A stretch of 64,000 nt of DNA from Chromatiaceae bacterium (GTDB lineage Bacteria; Pseudomonadota; Gammaproteobacteria; Chromatiales; Chromatiaceae): contig JACKMT010000002.1 of NCBI GenBank assembly GCA_024235255.1, positions 248,001 to 312,000 on the forward strand, in the 5' to 3' direction. Of this stretch, positions 50,997-59,994 are shown one piece after another (positions within the stretch are counted from its first letter, which is position 1; every line of letters starts with the position of its first letter). The notes below the pieces were generated by a model. It was not told the DNA's origin and made no database searches. It saw only the letters and a program-made list of their open reading frames with translations. Position numbers and translations under genes: made by a program.

Positions 50997-51881
50997 ATGA
51001 CACAAAATAAGCGACTGCTACGATGGGTGCCCGTCCTGTTCGTCCCGCTCTGGTCCACTGGCTTCATAGGCGCCAAGTTCGGTCTGCCCTATGCCGAGCC
51101 ATTTACCCTGCTAAGTATTCGTATGTACCTAACATTGTTGGCTTTTTTAGTATTGATTCGGATTTATCGGGCGAGTTGGCCAAATGCACGCGGAGTAGCC
51201 CATTCGCTGGTGGTCGGATTATTGGTGCACACCTGCTATCTGGGGGGTGTATTCGCCGCGATATCGGCCGGTATGAGCGCCGGGTTGGCGTCGCTGCTGG
51301 TCGGGCTGCAACCGATTCTGACCGCGCTTTTGGCGCGGAGTCTGATGGGAGAGCGCATCTCCAACCGGCAGATGGTTGGACTGGTGACCGGGCTGATCGG
51401 GGTTGCCATGGTGCTGTATTTAGGAAAATCAGTACAGCAGCCGCTTACCTACACCCCACAGACACTTATTTTCACCACGATTGCCTTGTTTGGAATCACC
51501 GCTGGCACACTCTACCAGAAACGCTTTTGCATCGGTGTCAACCTGCTCACCGGCACCTTCTATCAGTTCCTGGCTACCGCGTTTGCAATGAGCATCCTGG
51601 CACTGCTGTTTGAAACCCGGCAGATACACTGGGAGCCCAACTTCGTGATCGCGCTATTATGGCTGGTACTCGGCTTGTCGGTGGGCGCCATACTGCTGCT
51701 GATGCTGATGATCCGCGAAGGTGAAGCTGCCAAGGTGGCAAGTTACTTCTATTTGACCCCACCTGTCACCGCGCTGTTTGCCTGGGTTCTTTTCGATGAG
51801 GTGCTGACACCCTGGGCTATCGGCGGCATCGCCGTCACCGCGGCAGGTGTCTATCTGGTGGTGAGAAAAACGGGCGATTGA
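50997..51881 (+). CDS. EamA/DMT-family permease
   Basis: A 294-residue inner-membrane protein with about ten transmembrane helices in two homologous EamA halves (LFVPLWSTGFIGAKFGLPYAEPFTLLSIRM and YLTPPVTALFAWVLFDEVLTPWAIGGIAV, read in pieces). Members export amino acids, metabolites or drugs, and the substrate cannot be predicted. I start it at the ATG at 50997; the frame is open to 50922, but the extra residues are not hydrophobic or conserved-looking. It is unrelated to the divergent hydrogenase genes and is followed by a heptanucleotide repeat. Confidence 0.88.
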   Translation: MTQNKRLLRWVPVLFVPLWSTGFIGAKFGLPYAEPFTLLSIRMYLTLLAFLVLIRIYRASWPNARGVAHSLVVGLLVHTCYLGGVFAAISAGMSAGLASLLVGLQPILTALLARSLMGERISNRQMVGLVTGLIGVAMVLYLGKSVQQPLTYTPQTLIFTTIALFGITAGTLYQKRFCIGVNLLTGTFYQFLATAFAMSILALLFETRQIHWEPNFVIALLWLVLGLSVGAILLLMLMIREGEAAKVASYFYLTPPVTALFAWVLFDEVLTPWAIGGIAVTAAGVYLVVRKTGD

Positions 51882-51889
51882 TTAAGATT

Positions 51890-51940
51890 GGGCTAAGGGC
51901 TAAGGGCTAAGGGCTAAGGGCTAAGGGCTAAGGGCTAAGG
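51890..51940. repeat. Tandem heptanucleotide repeat (GGGCTAA)7
   Basis: Seven perfect head-to-tail copies of GGGCTAA, from 51890 to 51938, begin about 8 bp after the permease stop. A C-rich degenerate stretch (CCCT-containing, about 51953-52015) follows before ssb and may pair with it. The repeat sits between convergent genes. Copy number could vary by replication slippage. Confidence 0.9.
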
Positions 51941-52021
51941 CGAAGATTTTGGACCCTCAACCCTGTATTTCCTCAGCCCTGTGTTTCCCGTGCCCTCGGC
52001 CCTAGTCCCCAGTCCTTTCTG

Positions 52022-52471
52022 TCAGAACGGAATATCGTCGTCAAATCCACCGTCGTCCGGTGCGGAGGAGGCCATATCGGATTCCGAGGGTCGACTGGAA
52101 CTGTAGTCTCCCCCACCTCCTGAACCACCACCGCCTCGGCTGTCCAACATCTGCATCTGGTCGGCGACGATCTCGGTGGTGTATCTGTCCTGGCCGTCCT
52201 GCCCCTGCCACTTGCGGGTCTGCAAACGGCCCTCGACGTAGATTTTCGAACCTTTTTTCACATACTCGCCAACGATCTCCCCCAGCCGGCGAAAAAATAT
52301 CACCCGGTGCCATTCGGTCCGCTCCTGGGTCTCACCGGTTGCCTTGTCTTTCCAGCTCTCCGACGTGGCAAGCGTGAGATTGGCGACTGCGTTGCCGTTC
52401 GGCATATAGCGCACTTCGGGATCCTTTCCCACATTTCCTATCAGAATTACTTTATTCACACCTCTGGCCAT
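52022..52471 (-). CDS. ssb: Single-stranded DNA-binding protein
   Basis: A 149-residue SSB. The OB-fold (1-110) begins ARGVNKVILIGNVGKDPEVRY and includes WHRVIFFRRLGEIVGEYVKKGSKIYVEGRLQTRKW. A Gly/Ser-rich linker follows, and the acidic tip DDDIPF binds partner repair and replication proteins. It coats single-stranded DNA during replication, recombination and repair. It is read from the same strand as the MFS gene upstream, with uvrA beyond; in many Gammaproteobacteria ssb and uvrA are direct divergent neighbours, so the MFS gene intervenes here. Confidence 0.97.
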   Translation of the reverse strand: MARGVNKVILIGNVGKDPEVRYMPNGNAVANLTLATSESWKDKATGETQERTEWHRVIFFRRLGEIVGEYVKKGSKIYVEGRLQTRKWQGQDGQDRYTTEIVADQMQMLDSRGGGGSGGGGDYSSSRPSESDMASSAPDDGGFDDDIPF

Positions 52472-52532
52472 CTCTCCTCCTGTAGCTACCGTCTCTTCCG
52501 TGAAAAGGGATTGTGTTTATGTTGCCGCAAGT

Positions 52533-53930
52533 CTACCCGCGTGCGTCAGAAAATTCATCCAGTGCTGCCATATCGATCAGCTTGGGATCAATCTTAAGAT
52601 AAGCGGTCTCCTCGTCCGCCACCACGACTGCCTCGCCCACGCCGTCGAGCGCGAGAAGACGGGCCTCCAACTCCCTGGCCTGAGCGGCATCGATCGTCCC
52701 GATTCGCAGCAGATGGCTGTTGAGATACTTGGGCTCCGGCATACCCGATGCCACCAGCAGCCAGATGCTAATGGCAGCCGCCGCAAACAGAAACACGGCT
52801 GCCAGTCCAAAGTGGTTGTGTATCCAGCCGCCGGTCAACCCGCCCAGGAAGGCACCGCCGAACTGAGAGGTGGAATAGACGCCCATCGCGGTACCCTTGC
52901 TTTCGACCGGTGCCATTTTGGCCACCAGTGAGGGCAGCGTCGCTTCCAACACATTGAAGGCAGTGAAGTAGAGCAGCAGTGCAAATGCCACTCCCCACAG
53001 CGATTGAAAAAAAGCGTAGAAAGCAAGTTGAGCCACCGCCATCAGCGCTATCGAGAGCAGAAAGACCCGCTTCATCTTGCGGCGGCTCTCGGCAACGACC
53101 ACAAACGGGATCATAAACACGACGGAGAGCATCAACACAGGGAAATAGATCTTCCAGTGGTCCGCACTCTCCAAACCCGCGGTATCGCGCAGTGCCAGCG
53201 GCAGCACCAGGAACACTGCCGTCAGGCACATATGCAGCACCAGTATGCCCAGATTGAGTCGCAGCAGATCCGGGTTGGCGAGAACCCGTGCGAACTGGCT
53301 GGGAACCGGCTCTGTATCGCGATGGAAAACGCTCTTCTTTGGGTCGGGCACCAGGAATACCGCGATGACGACACCAATCAGTGCAAGCACAGCCGTCAGC
53401 CAGAAAATACCTTTCACACCGATCCAGACGTTAATAATTGGACCGAGGATAAGCGACAACGCAAAAGCCGCGCCGATGCTCATGCCGATCACCGCCATCA
53501 CCTTAATCCGGTTGTGCTCCTGGGTAAGATCCGCCGCCAGTGCCATCACCGCTGCCGCAATCGCGCCGCTGCCCTGTATCGCGCGGCCGATGATCACACC
53601 CCATATAGTGTCGGCCTGGGCGGCCACCACACTGCCCAGCGCGAATATCAGCAGTCCGCCGATGATCACCGGCTTGCGTCCGATACGATCGGAGAGCATG
53701 CCGAACGGGATCTGCAGCAGCGCCTGAGTGAGGCCGTAGGCGCCGATAGCCAATCCGACCAGCACCGGGGTGACGCCGACCAGCTCTTCCGCATAGAGCG
53801 CAAACACCGGAAGAATCAGAAACAGGCCCAGCATGCGCAGCGAAAAGATGCTGGCCAGAGAGATAGCCGCACGACTCTCAATCGGTGTTATTCCCTGTGC
53901 AGTTGTTGTAGTTTTTTGGTTCACGGTCAT
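52533..53930 (-). CDS. YajR-like MFS transporter with C-terminal YAM domain
   Basis: A 465-residue protein. Twelve transmembrane helices of the major facilitator superfamily fill residues 20-390, with the motif A signature GMLSDRIGRKPVIIGG between helices 2 and 3. After the last helix, a small soluble ferredoxin-like domain (about 400-460, LLRIGTIDAAQARELEARLLALDGVGEAVVVADEETAYLKI, read in pieces) corresponds to the YAM domain of E. coli YajR. The substrate is unknown. I start at the ATG at 53930 rather than 53975 because the upstream codons overlap the uvrA promoter region. It is divergent from uvrA. Confidence 0.9.
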   Translation of the reverse strand: MTVNQKTTTTAQGITPIESRAAISLASIFSLRMLGLFLILPVFALYAEELVGVTPVLVGLAIGAYGLTQALLQIPFGMLSDRIGRKPVIIGGLLIFALGSVVAAQADTIWGVIIGRAIQGSGAIAAAVMALAADLTQEHNRIKVMAVIGMSIGAAFALSLILGPIINVWIGVKGIFWLTAVLALIGVVIAVFLVPDPKKSVFHRDTEPVPSQFARVLANPDLLRLNLGILVLHMCLTAVFLVLPLALRDTAGLESADHWKIYFPVLMLSVVFMIPFVVVAESRRKMKRVFLLSIALMAVAQLAFYAFFQSLWGVAFALLLYFTAFNVLEATLPSLVAKMAPVESKGTAMGVYSTSQFGGAFLGGLTGGWIHNHFGLAAVFLFAAAAISIWLLVASGMPEPKYLNSHLLRIGTIDAAQARELEARLLALDGVGEAVVVADEETAYLKIDPKLIDMAALDEFSDARG

Positions 53931-53960
53931 TTGGTTTGAGCTTGGAAGACCGCGTATAAT
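53931..53960 (+). promoter_or_regulatory. uvrA: Putative sigma-70 promoter of uvrA
   Basis: -35 TTGGTT (53931-53936), an 18-bp spacer and -10 TATAAT (53955-53960), about 30 bp before the uvrA ATG at 53990. No LexA box (CTGT-N8-ACAG) was seen here, so SOS control is not supported by this sequence. Confidence 0.55.
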
Positions 53961-53989
53961 ATCAGGTTCGATCAACGACTGGTACGCAG

Positions 53990-56815
53990 ATGGAAAGTAT
54001 CCACATCCGGGGTGCGCGCACCCATAACCTCAAAAGCATCGACCTGGATCTGCCGCGCAACAAACTGATCGTTATCACCGGACTCTCGGGATCGGGCAAG
54101 TCATCCCTCGCCTTCGACACCATCTACGCCGAAGGCCAGCGGCGCTACGTCGAGTCGCTCTCCGCCTATGCCCGCCAGTTTCTGTCGGTGATGGAGAAGC
54201 CGGATGTCGACCATATAGAAGGGTTATCGCCGGCGATCTCGATCGAGCAGAAAACCACCTCGCACAATCCCCGCTCGACAGTCGGAACCATCACCGAAAT
54301 CTACGACTACCTGCGGCTGTTGTTCGCGCGAGCGGGAACGCCGCGCTGTCCGGAGCACGGCAACCCTCTGGAGGCGCGCACCATCAGCCAGATGGTCGAC
54401 CAGATTCTGGCGCTGCCCGAAGGCGAAAAGTTGATGCTGCTGGCGCCGGTAATCGCTGAACGAAAAGGGGAGCACCACAAATTATTGAGCGAACTCAATG
54501 CGCAGGGTTTCATCCGGGCGCGCATCGACGGAGCAATCCATGAACTTGACCAACCGCCGGAGTTGGAGCTGCACAAGAAACACACCATCGAAGCAATCGT
54601 CGACCGATTCAAAGTACGCCACGACCTCGGTTTGCGCCTGGCGGAATCGCTGGAGACCGCGCTTAACCTCTCTGGCGGACTGGTGCGGGTTGCCTGGATG
54701 GACGAACCGGAGCGGGAGGAGCTGGTCTTCTCCGCCAACTTCGCCTGCGCTGTCTGTGGCTACAGCCTGCCCGAACTGGAACCACGTCTGTTCTCTTTCA
54801 ATAATCCGGTAGGCGCCTGCTCTCAATGCGACGGTCTCGGGGTGGAACAGTTCTTCGATCCCGAGCGGGTGGTCGCACATCCCCACCTGAGTCTGGCGGC
54901 CGGCGCCGTGCGCGGCTGGGACCGTCGCAACGCCTATTATTTTCAGCTGATCCGCTCTCTCGCCAAGCACTATGGATTCGATGCGGAGACACCCTGGCAG
55001 GATCTCCCCGCAAAAATAAGCAAGATCATTCTCTATGGAAGCGGTCGTGAACAGATAGCATTCAGCTACTTCAACGAACAGGGTGGGCGCAGCAACAAAA
55101 CGCATGCATTCGAGGGCATTATCACCAATATGGAGCGGCGTTACCGCGATACCGAATCAAATGCGGTGCGCGAGGAGCTCTCCCGCTACATCTCCACCCA
55201 CGCCTGCCCTTCGTGTAAAGGCGCACGGCTGAATACCGCCGCCCGACATGTCTTCATCACCGACAGCAATCTGCCCGATCTGACCGCGCTCCCCATCGGC
55301 AACGCCCTCGACTTTTTCAGACAACTGAAGCTGCCCGGCAAAAAAGGGAAAATCGCGGAGAAAGTCGTCAAAGAGATTTCACAGCGTCTGGAGTTCCTGG
55401 TCAACGTCGGTCTGGACTACCTGACCCTGGAGCGCAGCGCCGAGACGCTCTCCGGCGGGGAAGCGCAGCGTATCCGGCTTGCCAGTCAGATCGGCGCGGG
55501 GCTGGTCGGGGTGATGTATGTGCTGGACGAACCCTCCATCGGACTGCATCAGCGCGACAACACCAGACTGCTCAATACCCTCACTTACCTGCGTGATCTC
55601 GGCAACACGGTGATCGTGGTTGAACATGACGAGGAGGCGATACGCAGCGCCGACTTTGTGCTGGATATAGGCCCAGGTGCGGGTGTGCACGGAGGCAGGG
55701 TGGTTGCTCAGGGAACGGCTGCCGACATCGAACGGGTGGAGGCGTCACTCACCGGCCGGTATCTCTCCGGTAAACAGCGCATAGAGATCCCGCAGCGCAC
55801 AGCGCGGGATCCGCACGGCCGCTCTCTGACCATTCGGGCCGCCTCCGGCAACAATCTGAAGCAGGTCGACCTGCACCTGCCGGTGGGACTTTTCACCTGC
55901 GTGACCGGCGTCTCCGGCTCCGGCAAGTCCACGCTGATAAACGATACGCTCTATCCGCTCGCCGCCACCGCACTCAATGCCGCACACCGCACCGCCGCGC
56001 CGCACGCAGAAGTGTTGGGACTGGATAATTTCGACAAGGTCGTCGACATCGATCAAAGCCCCATCGGGCGTACCCCACGCTCCAACCCCGCCACCTACAC
56101 CGGACTGTTCACTCCGATCCGTGAACTCTTCGCGGGCACACACGAAGCCAGATCCCGCGGCTACACGCCCGGACGCTTCAGTTTCAATGTCAAAGGGGGA
56201 CGCTGTGAAGCCTGCAGCGGTGACGGCGTGATCAAGGTGGAGATGCACTTTCTGCCGGATATCTATGTGCAGTGCGATATCTGCAAGGGCAAGCGTTATA
56301 ACAGGGAGACGCTGGAGATCCGCTACAAGGGCAAGAGTATCGACCAGGTGCTCAATCTCACCATTGAGGAGGCAGTGGAATTTTTCGACGCCATCCCCGC
56401 GGTTAAACGCAAGCTGCAGACACTGATGGACGTTGGCCTCTCCTATATCATGCTGGGGCAGAACGCCACTACGCTGTCCGGCGGCGAAGCGCAGCGGGTC
56501 AAGCTCTCACGCGAACTCTCCAAGCGCGATACGGGTAAGACGCTTTATATTCTGGATGAACCGACCACCGGCCTCCACTTTCACGATGTCAAACATCTGT
56601 TGGAGGTGCTGCACCGGTTGCGCGACCACGGCAATACCGTGGTAGTGATCGAGCACAACCTTGATGTGATAAAAACCGCCGATTGGATTGTCGATCTCGG
56701 ACCGGAAGGGGGCAACAGGGGGGGTGAAATCATTGCCGAGGGTACGCCCGAGCAGGTCGCCGGGAATGAGGCGTCCTATACCGGCCAGTACCTTAAACCG
56801 ATTCTGGCTCGCTGA
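53990..56815 (+). CDS. uvrA: Excinuclease ABC subunit A
   Basis: A 941-residue DNA-damage recognition ATPase of nucleotide-excision repair. Two ABC modules are visible, with Walker A motifs GLSGSGKSS (N-terminal) and GVSGSGKST (C-terminal), and ABC signatures LSGGEAQRI and LSGGEAQRV. Zinc-finger cysteines occur in CAVCGY with CSQCDG, and in CEACSGDG with CDICKGKRY. The length is standard. It begins MESIHIRGARTHNLKSIDLDLPR, as in E. coli. Its last 23 bp overlap the 3' end of the convergent SAM hydroxide adenosyltransferase gene. Confidence 0.98.
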   Translation: MESIHIRGARTHNLKSIDLDLPRNKLIVITGLSGSGKSSLAFDTIYAEGQRRYVESLSAYARQFLSVMEKPDVDHIEGLSPAISIEQKTTSHNPRSTVGTITEIYDYLRLLFARAGTPRCPEHGNPLEARTISQMVDQILALPEGEKLMLLAPVIAERKGEHHKLLSELNAQGFIRARIDGAIHELDQPPELELHKKHTIEAIVDRFKVRHDLGLRLAESLETALNLSGGLVRVAWMDEPEREELVFSANFACAVCGYSLPELEPRLFSFNNPVGACSQCDGLGVEQFFDPERVVAHPHLSLAAGAVRGWDRRNAYYFQLIRSLAKHYGFDAETPWQDLPAKISKIILYGSGREQIAFSYFNEQGGRSNKTHAFEGIITNMERRYRDTESNAVREELSRYISTHACPSCKGARLNTAARHVFITDSNLPDLTALPIGNALDFFRQLKLPGKKGKIAEKVVKEISQRLEFLVNVGLDYLTLERSAETLSGGEAQRIRLASQIGAGLVGVMYVLDEPSIGLHQRDNTRLLNTLTYLRDLGNTVIVVEHDEEAIRSADFVLDIGPGAGVHGGRVVAQGTAADIERVEASLTGRYLSGKQRIEIPQRTARDPHGRSLTIRAASGNNLKQVDLHLPVGLFTCVTGVSGSGKSTLINDTLYPLAATALNAAHRTAAPHAEVLGLDNFDKVVDIDQSPIGRTPRSNPATYTGLFTPIRELFAGTHEARSRGYTPGRFSFNVKGGRCEACSGDGVIKVEMHFLPDIYVQCDICKGKRYNRETLEIRYKGKSIDQVLNLTIEEAVEFFDAIPAVKRKLQTLMDVGLSYIMLGQNATTLSGGEAQRVKLSRELSKRDTGKTLYILDEPTTGLHFHDVKHLLEVLHRLRDHGNTVVVIEHNLDVIKTADWIVDLGPEGGNRGGEIIAEGTPEQVAGNEASYTGQYLKPILAR

Positions 56816-57560
56816 GCAATTGGCTGACCTGGAATGGCTCTCCTATCGCCAACCCGAGCAGCAGGTCGGCGCGCCCCTGATTGACTGCTATTTCAACCAG
56901 TCCAATCGAGTTGCGATACCAGAAGGGTTCGCCTCTGGTCACATCGCTGAAGGTTCTTGCATAACCAATCTCGATACCAGCAACAGATAACAGCGCATCG
57001 TCGCCAACCTGATCGGCAGCGATTCCGGAAAAAGCATTGCCGTAGTGGTCGATGTAGATGATCTCCGGCAAACAATCGGGCCAACTTCTCCCAACCAACT
57101 TACCGGTTTCAACCGGCAGCAAAGGCACTTCGCCGCCCCTGCAAACAGCCGCGACAGCTGGTGCAAACAGATCCCGTCCGTGAAAGGTGGCGGAGAGCCT
57201 CTCCGGATGCAGATCGATGGCTTGGACACTGGCGCCTGGTGCCCGCTTCACTATCTGGGAAAAAAGTCCGTTATCCGGGCCAACGAACCAGTGGTGATCG
57301 GTCTTTACCAATAGCGGAAGTCGGGAACCGCCCACCCCGGGATCGACTATTGCAAGAAAGAGCGTATTGCCCGGCAGTTGCTGCGCAAGCGGTGCAAGCA
57401 GATAGGCCGAAGCACGTGGATTGCACATTGGCGCATCCGATAGCAGCCGAATCACTGGGATTTGCACCCCGCTACTCAGCAGCACAGCTTCCATCTGCCC
57501 GCTGTAGGGGCCGGCCTCGCCGAAATCGGTGAACAGTGCGATTAGTTCAGGAAGCTGCAT
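56793..57560 (-). CDS. S-adenosyl-L-methionine hydroxide adenosyltransferase family protein
   Basis: A 255-residue DUF62/SAM-HAT family enzyme, related to fluorinases and chlorinases but lacking their halide role. The N-terminal domain begins LIALFTDFGEAGPYSGQMEAVL. IVDPGVGGSRLPLLV and WFVGPDNGLFSQI follow, and the C-terminal domain has EIIYIDHYGNAFSGI. Characterised members hydrolyse SAM to adenosine and methionine using hydroxide. It is convergent to uvrA with a 23-bp 3' overlap. Its physiological role is not well understood. Confidence 0.92.
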   Translation of the reverse strand: MQLPELIALFTDFGEAGPYSGQMEAVLLSSGVQIPVIRLLSDAPMCNPRASAYLLAPLAQQLPGNTLFLAIVDPGVGGSRLPLLVKTDHHWFVGPDNGLFSQIVKRAPGASVQAIDLHPERLSATFHGRDLFAPAVAAVCRGGEVPLLPVETGKLVGRSWPDCLPEIIYIDHYGNAFSGIAADQVGDDALLSVAGIEIGYARTFSDVTRGEPFWYRNSIGLVEIAVNQGRADLLLGLAIGEPFQVSQLLSEPESV

Positions 57561-57888
57561 ACTTTTTTCCAGTCAATTGTCCTAGCCCGGTTTATTTTAT
57601 TGCCTGATCGGAAAAGTAACCTGCTGTGTGAAATACATGGAAATACTCTTACCCATTTTTTTCAGCACAAGGTTGTTAGGCTGGCCGAGCGAGCAATACT
57701 TCTTTCCAATCATCCGGTATAGAAACGGGACCGGCGAGTTCTCGGGTGAATTTAATTATTAGCATATATTTTTTCCCGGTGAGAATGACAGGAGCAGATT
57801 CCCGACACCTGTGATACAACTCAAAGTAGCGGAGACAAAAAAACCGGGCATTTGCCCGGTTTTCCATGACTCAAAACTGGATTTCCGC
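57561..57888. other. Intergenic region between SAM-HAT gene and rplQ
   Basis: About 330 bp between two minus-strand genes. It contains the rplQ terminator (57837-57860) and, further down, the promoter region of the SAM-HAT gene, in which I see no convincing hexamers. A 63-codon frame (57676-57867) starts inside the terminator and is not accepted as a gene. Confidence 0.55.
57837..57860 (-). terminator. Intrinsic terminator of the spc/alpha ribosomal operon
   Basis: On the minus strand, ACCGGGCA-AA-TGCCCGGT forms a perfect 8-bp stem with seven T residues after its C-G core. It lies 28 nt after the rplQ stop. Strong classical rho-independent terminator. Confidence 0.92.
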
Positions 57889-58278
57889 CTATCCGGCGTC
57901 AACCGCCGCCGCATCGGAATCAGGACGACCAACCAGTTCCACAAAGGCCATCGGTGCCTTGTCTCCCGACCGGTAACCGCACTTGAGTATGCGCAGATAG
58001 CCACCCGGGCGGTTTTGATAACGGGGTCCCAGCTCATTGAACAGCTTGCCGACGACTTCATCGTCCCGCAGGCGGGAAAACGCAAGCCGGCGCCTTGCGG
58101 TACCATCGGCCTTGCCCATGGTAATGATAGGCTCTGCAACACGGCGCAGCTCTTTCGCCTTTGGCAGGGTGGTCTTGATCAACTCGTGCCGCAGCAGGGA
58201 ACAGGTCATATTACGAAACATCGCCTTGCGATGTGCACTGTCGCGGTTGAGTTGCCGTCCGGATTTGCGATGACGCAT
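57889..58278 (-). CDS. rplQ: 50S ribosomal protein L17
   Basis: A 129-residue ribosomal protein at the peptide exit tunnel region of the 50S subunit. It starts MRHRKSGRQLNRDSAHRKAMFRNM and contains IKTTLPKAKELRRVAEPIITMGK, with GGYLRILKCGYRSGDKAPMAFVELV near the end, all typical of L17. It is the last gene of the alpha operon, 66 bp after rpoA, and is followed by the strong terminator. Confidence 0.98.
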   Translation of the reverse strand: MRHRKSGRQLNRDSAHRKAMFRNMTCSLLRHELIKTTLPKAKELRRVAEPIITMGKADGTARRRLAFSRLRDDEVVGKLFNELGPRYQNRPGGYLRILKCGYRSGDKAPMAFVELVGRPDSDAAAVDAG

Positions 58279-58344
58279 GGATCGACTTCCTTAAATATTC
58301 AGTAAATAAAGCTAAGCTAGTTAATAGAGCATGATGGCCACGCA

Positions 58345-59334
58345 CTAAACGCCGTCATCAAGCCCCTCCGGCGGCCAGACTTCCAGGCGCATGCCCAAAG
58401 AGAGTCCACGGGTAGCGAGAACGTCCTTGATCTCCGTTAACGATTTCTTACCCAGATTGGGCGTCTTGAGCAGCTCCACCTCGGTGCGCTGAATCAAATC
58501 ACCGATCAGGAAGATGTTCTCAGCCTTCAGGCAGTTCGCAGACCGTACGGTCAGCTCCAGATCGTCCACCGGTCGTAAAAGTATAGGATCTATAGTGGAA
58601 GTTCTGTCTTCCTTGGGCGGTTCAGCTCCGCTGGTATCGTCCAGTTCCACAAACGAAGAGAGCTGATCCTGCAGGATCGTGGCGGCCCGCCGGATGGCCT
58701 CTTCCGGATCAATGGTGCCGTTTGTTTCCAGGTCGATCACCAACCGGTCCAAGTCGGTGCGCTGCTCCACGCGCGCGGCTTCGACTGCGTAAGCGACCCG
58801 CCGCACCGGAGTGAAGGTTGCATCCAGACTGAGACGGCCGATAGGGCGGTCTTCGCCGTTCTGCCGAACACTGGAGGGCTCGTAACCTAGACCACGCGCG
58901 ACTTTAATCGACATACTGATCTCGCCTTCTTTGGTCAGGTTGGCAATCACATGGTCAGGATTCGCTATCTCAACATCATGGGTGAGCGTGATATCACTTG
59001 CCAACACCGGGCCAGGCCCTTTTTTACTTAGCGTCAGCATATCCTCACTCTTGGAGTGCATGATGACGGCCAGGTCTTTCAGGTTAAGCAGAATATCGAG
59101 TACGTCTTCCTGAACACCTTCAATGGTGGTGTACTCGTGAAGTACGCCCTCGATCTCCACTTCCACTACCGCAGCACCCGGCATGGAGGAGAGCAGGATA
59201 CGGCGCAGGGCATTTCCCAGCGTGTGTCCAAAACCCCGCTCCAGAGGCTCCAGAGAGACTTTGGCATGCCGCTCGGTAATGGTCTGAACATTGACCAGGC
59301 GCGGCTTTAGAAAATCGGTTACGAATTCCGGCAT
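58345..59334 (-). CDS. rpoA: RNA polymerase alpha subunit
   Basis: A 329-residue subunit. The N-terminal dimerisation domain contains LEPLERGFGHTLGNALRRILLSSMPG and the beta-contacting DLVIDLETNGT-type region. The C-terminal domain, which binds UP elements and activators, has LLRPVDDLELTVRSANCLKAENI and LKTPNLGKKSLTEIKDVLATRGLSLGM. The length is the usual 329. It lies between rpsD and rplQ, as in other Gammaproteobacteria. Confidence 0.98.
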   Translation of the reverse strand: MPEFVTDFLKPRLVNVQTITERHAKVSLEPLERGFGHTLGNALRRILLSSMPGAAVVEVEIEGVLHEYTTIEGVQEDVLDILLNLKDLAVIMHSKSEDMLTLSKKGPGPVLASDITLTHDVEIANPDHVIANLTKEGEISMSIKVARGLGYEPSSVRQNGEDRPIGRLSLDATFTPVRRVAYAVEAARVEQRTDLDRLVIDLETNGTIDPEEAIRRAATILQDQLSSFVELDDTSGAEPPKEDRTSTIDPILLRPVDDLELTVRSANCLKAENIFLIGDLIQRTEVELLKTPNLGKKSLTEIKDVLATRGLSLGMRLEVWPPEGLDDGV

Positions 59335-59357
59335 TTCGACCTCTTAATCCTAATTCT

Positions 59358-59978
59358 TTACTTGGAGTAAAGCTCGACCACGAGTTGCTCGTTAACTTCC
59401 GCCGGCAACTCGGACCGATCAGGGGTGCGCTTAAAAGTGCCCTTCATCGCCTTGGTATCCATTTCGATCCAGTCGGCAAATCCATACTGTTCCGCCAGTG
59501 CGAGCGAGCTTTGAACACGCAACTGTTTCTTGGCTTTTTCCCGAACCGAAATGACATCTTGCGGCTGCACCTGATATGAGGGGATATTCAAAATCTGACC
59601 ATTGACTTCGATCGCTTTGTGGTTGACCAACTGACGCGACTCCGAGCGTGTGCTACCGAAACCCATGCGGTAAACCACATTGTCCAGTCTCTGTTCCAGC
59701 ATACAGAAGAGGTTATCGCCAGTGGCACCTTTGGACTGGGCCGCCGTCTTATAATAGTTGCGAAACTGTTTTTCCATCACGCCGTAGATACGGCGCATCT
59801 TCTGCTTCTCCCGCAACTGTAAGCCATAGTCGGAGAGGCGCCGGCGGCGTTCTGTGGTCTGACCGGGCTGTTTCTCCAAGTTGCATTTAGATTCAAGAGA
59901 GCGCACGCGGCTTTTCAGAAACAAGTCCGTTCCTTCACGCCGGCTGAGCTTACACTTGGGTCCGATATACCTTGCCAT
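59358..59978 (-). CDS. rpsD: 30S ribosomal protein S4
   Basis: A 206-residue 16S rRNA-binding protein that nucleates 30S assembly; in E. coli S4 also represses translation of the alpha operon. It starts MARYIGPKCKLSRREGTDLFLKS and has the S4 RNA-binding domain LDNVVYRMGFGSTRSESRQLVNHKAIEVNG, read in pieces. It ends NEQLVVELYSK, as usual. It lies 23 bp before rpoA. Confidence 0.98.
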   Translation of the reverse strand: MARYIGPKCKLSRREGTDLFLKSRVRSLESKCNLEKQPGQTTERRRRLSDYGLQLREKQKMRRIYGVMEKQFRNYYKTAAQSKGATGDNLFCMLEQRLDNVVYRMGFGSTRSESRQLVNHKAIEVNGQILNIPSYQVQPQDVISVREKAKKQLRVQSSLALAEQYGFADWIEMDTKAMKGTFKRTPDRSELPAEVNEQLVVELYSK

Positions 59979-59994
59979 GATCTATAACTCCAAA

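Noticed and set aside
51890..51940. CRISPR-like array
   Set aside because: Repeats are 7 bp, head to tail, without spacers; this is a simple tandem repeat.
53931..53990. LexA (SOS) box near uvrA
   Set aside because: No CTGT-N8-ACAG pattern was found in the gap between the MFS gene and uvrA.
57676..57867. 63-codon minus-strand frame
   Set aside because: Its start lies inside the strong rplQ terminator, so it would not be translated from a sensible transcript.
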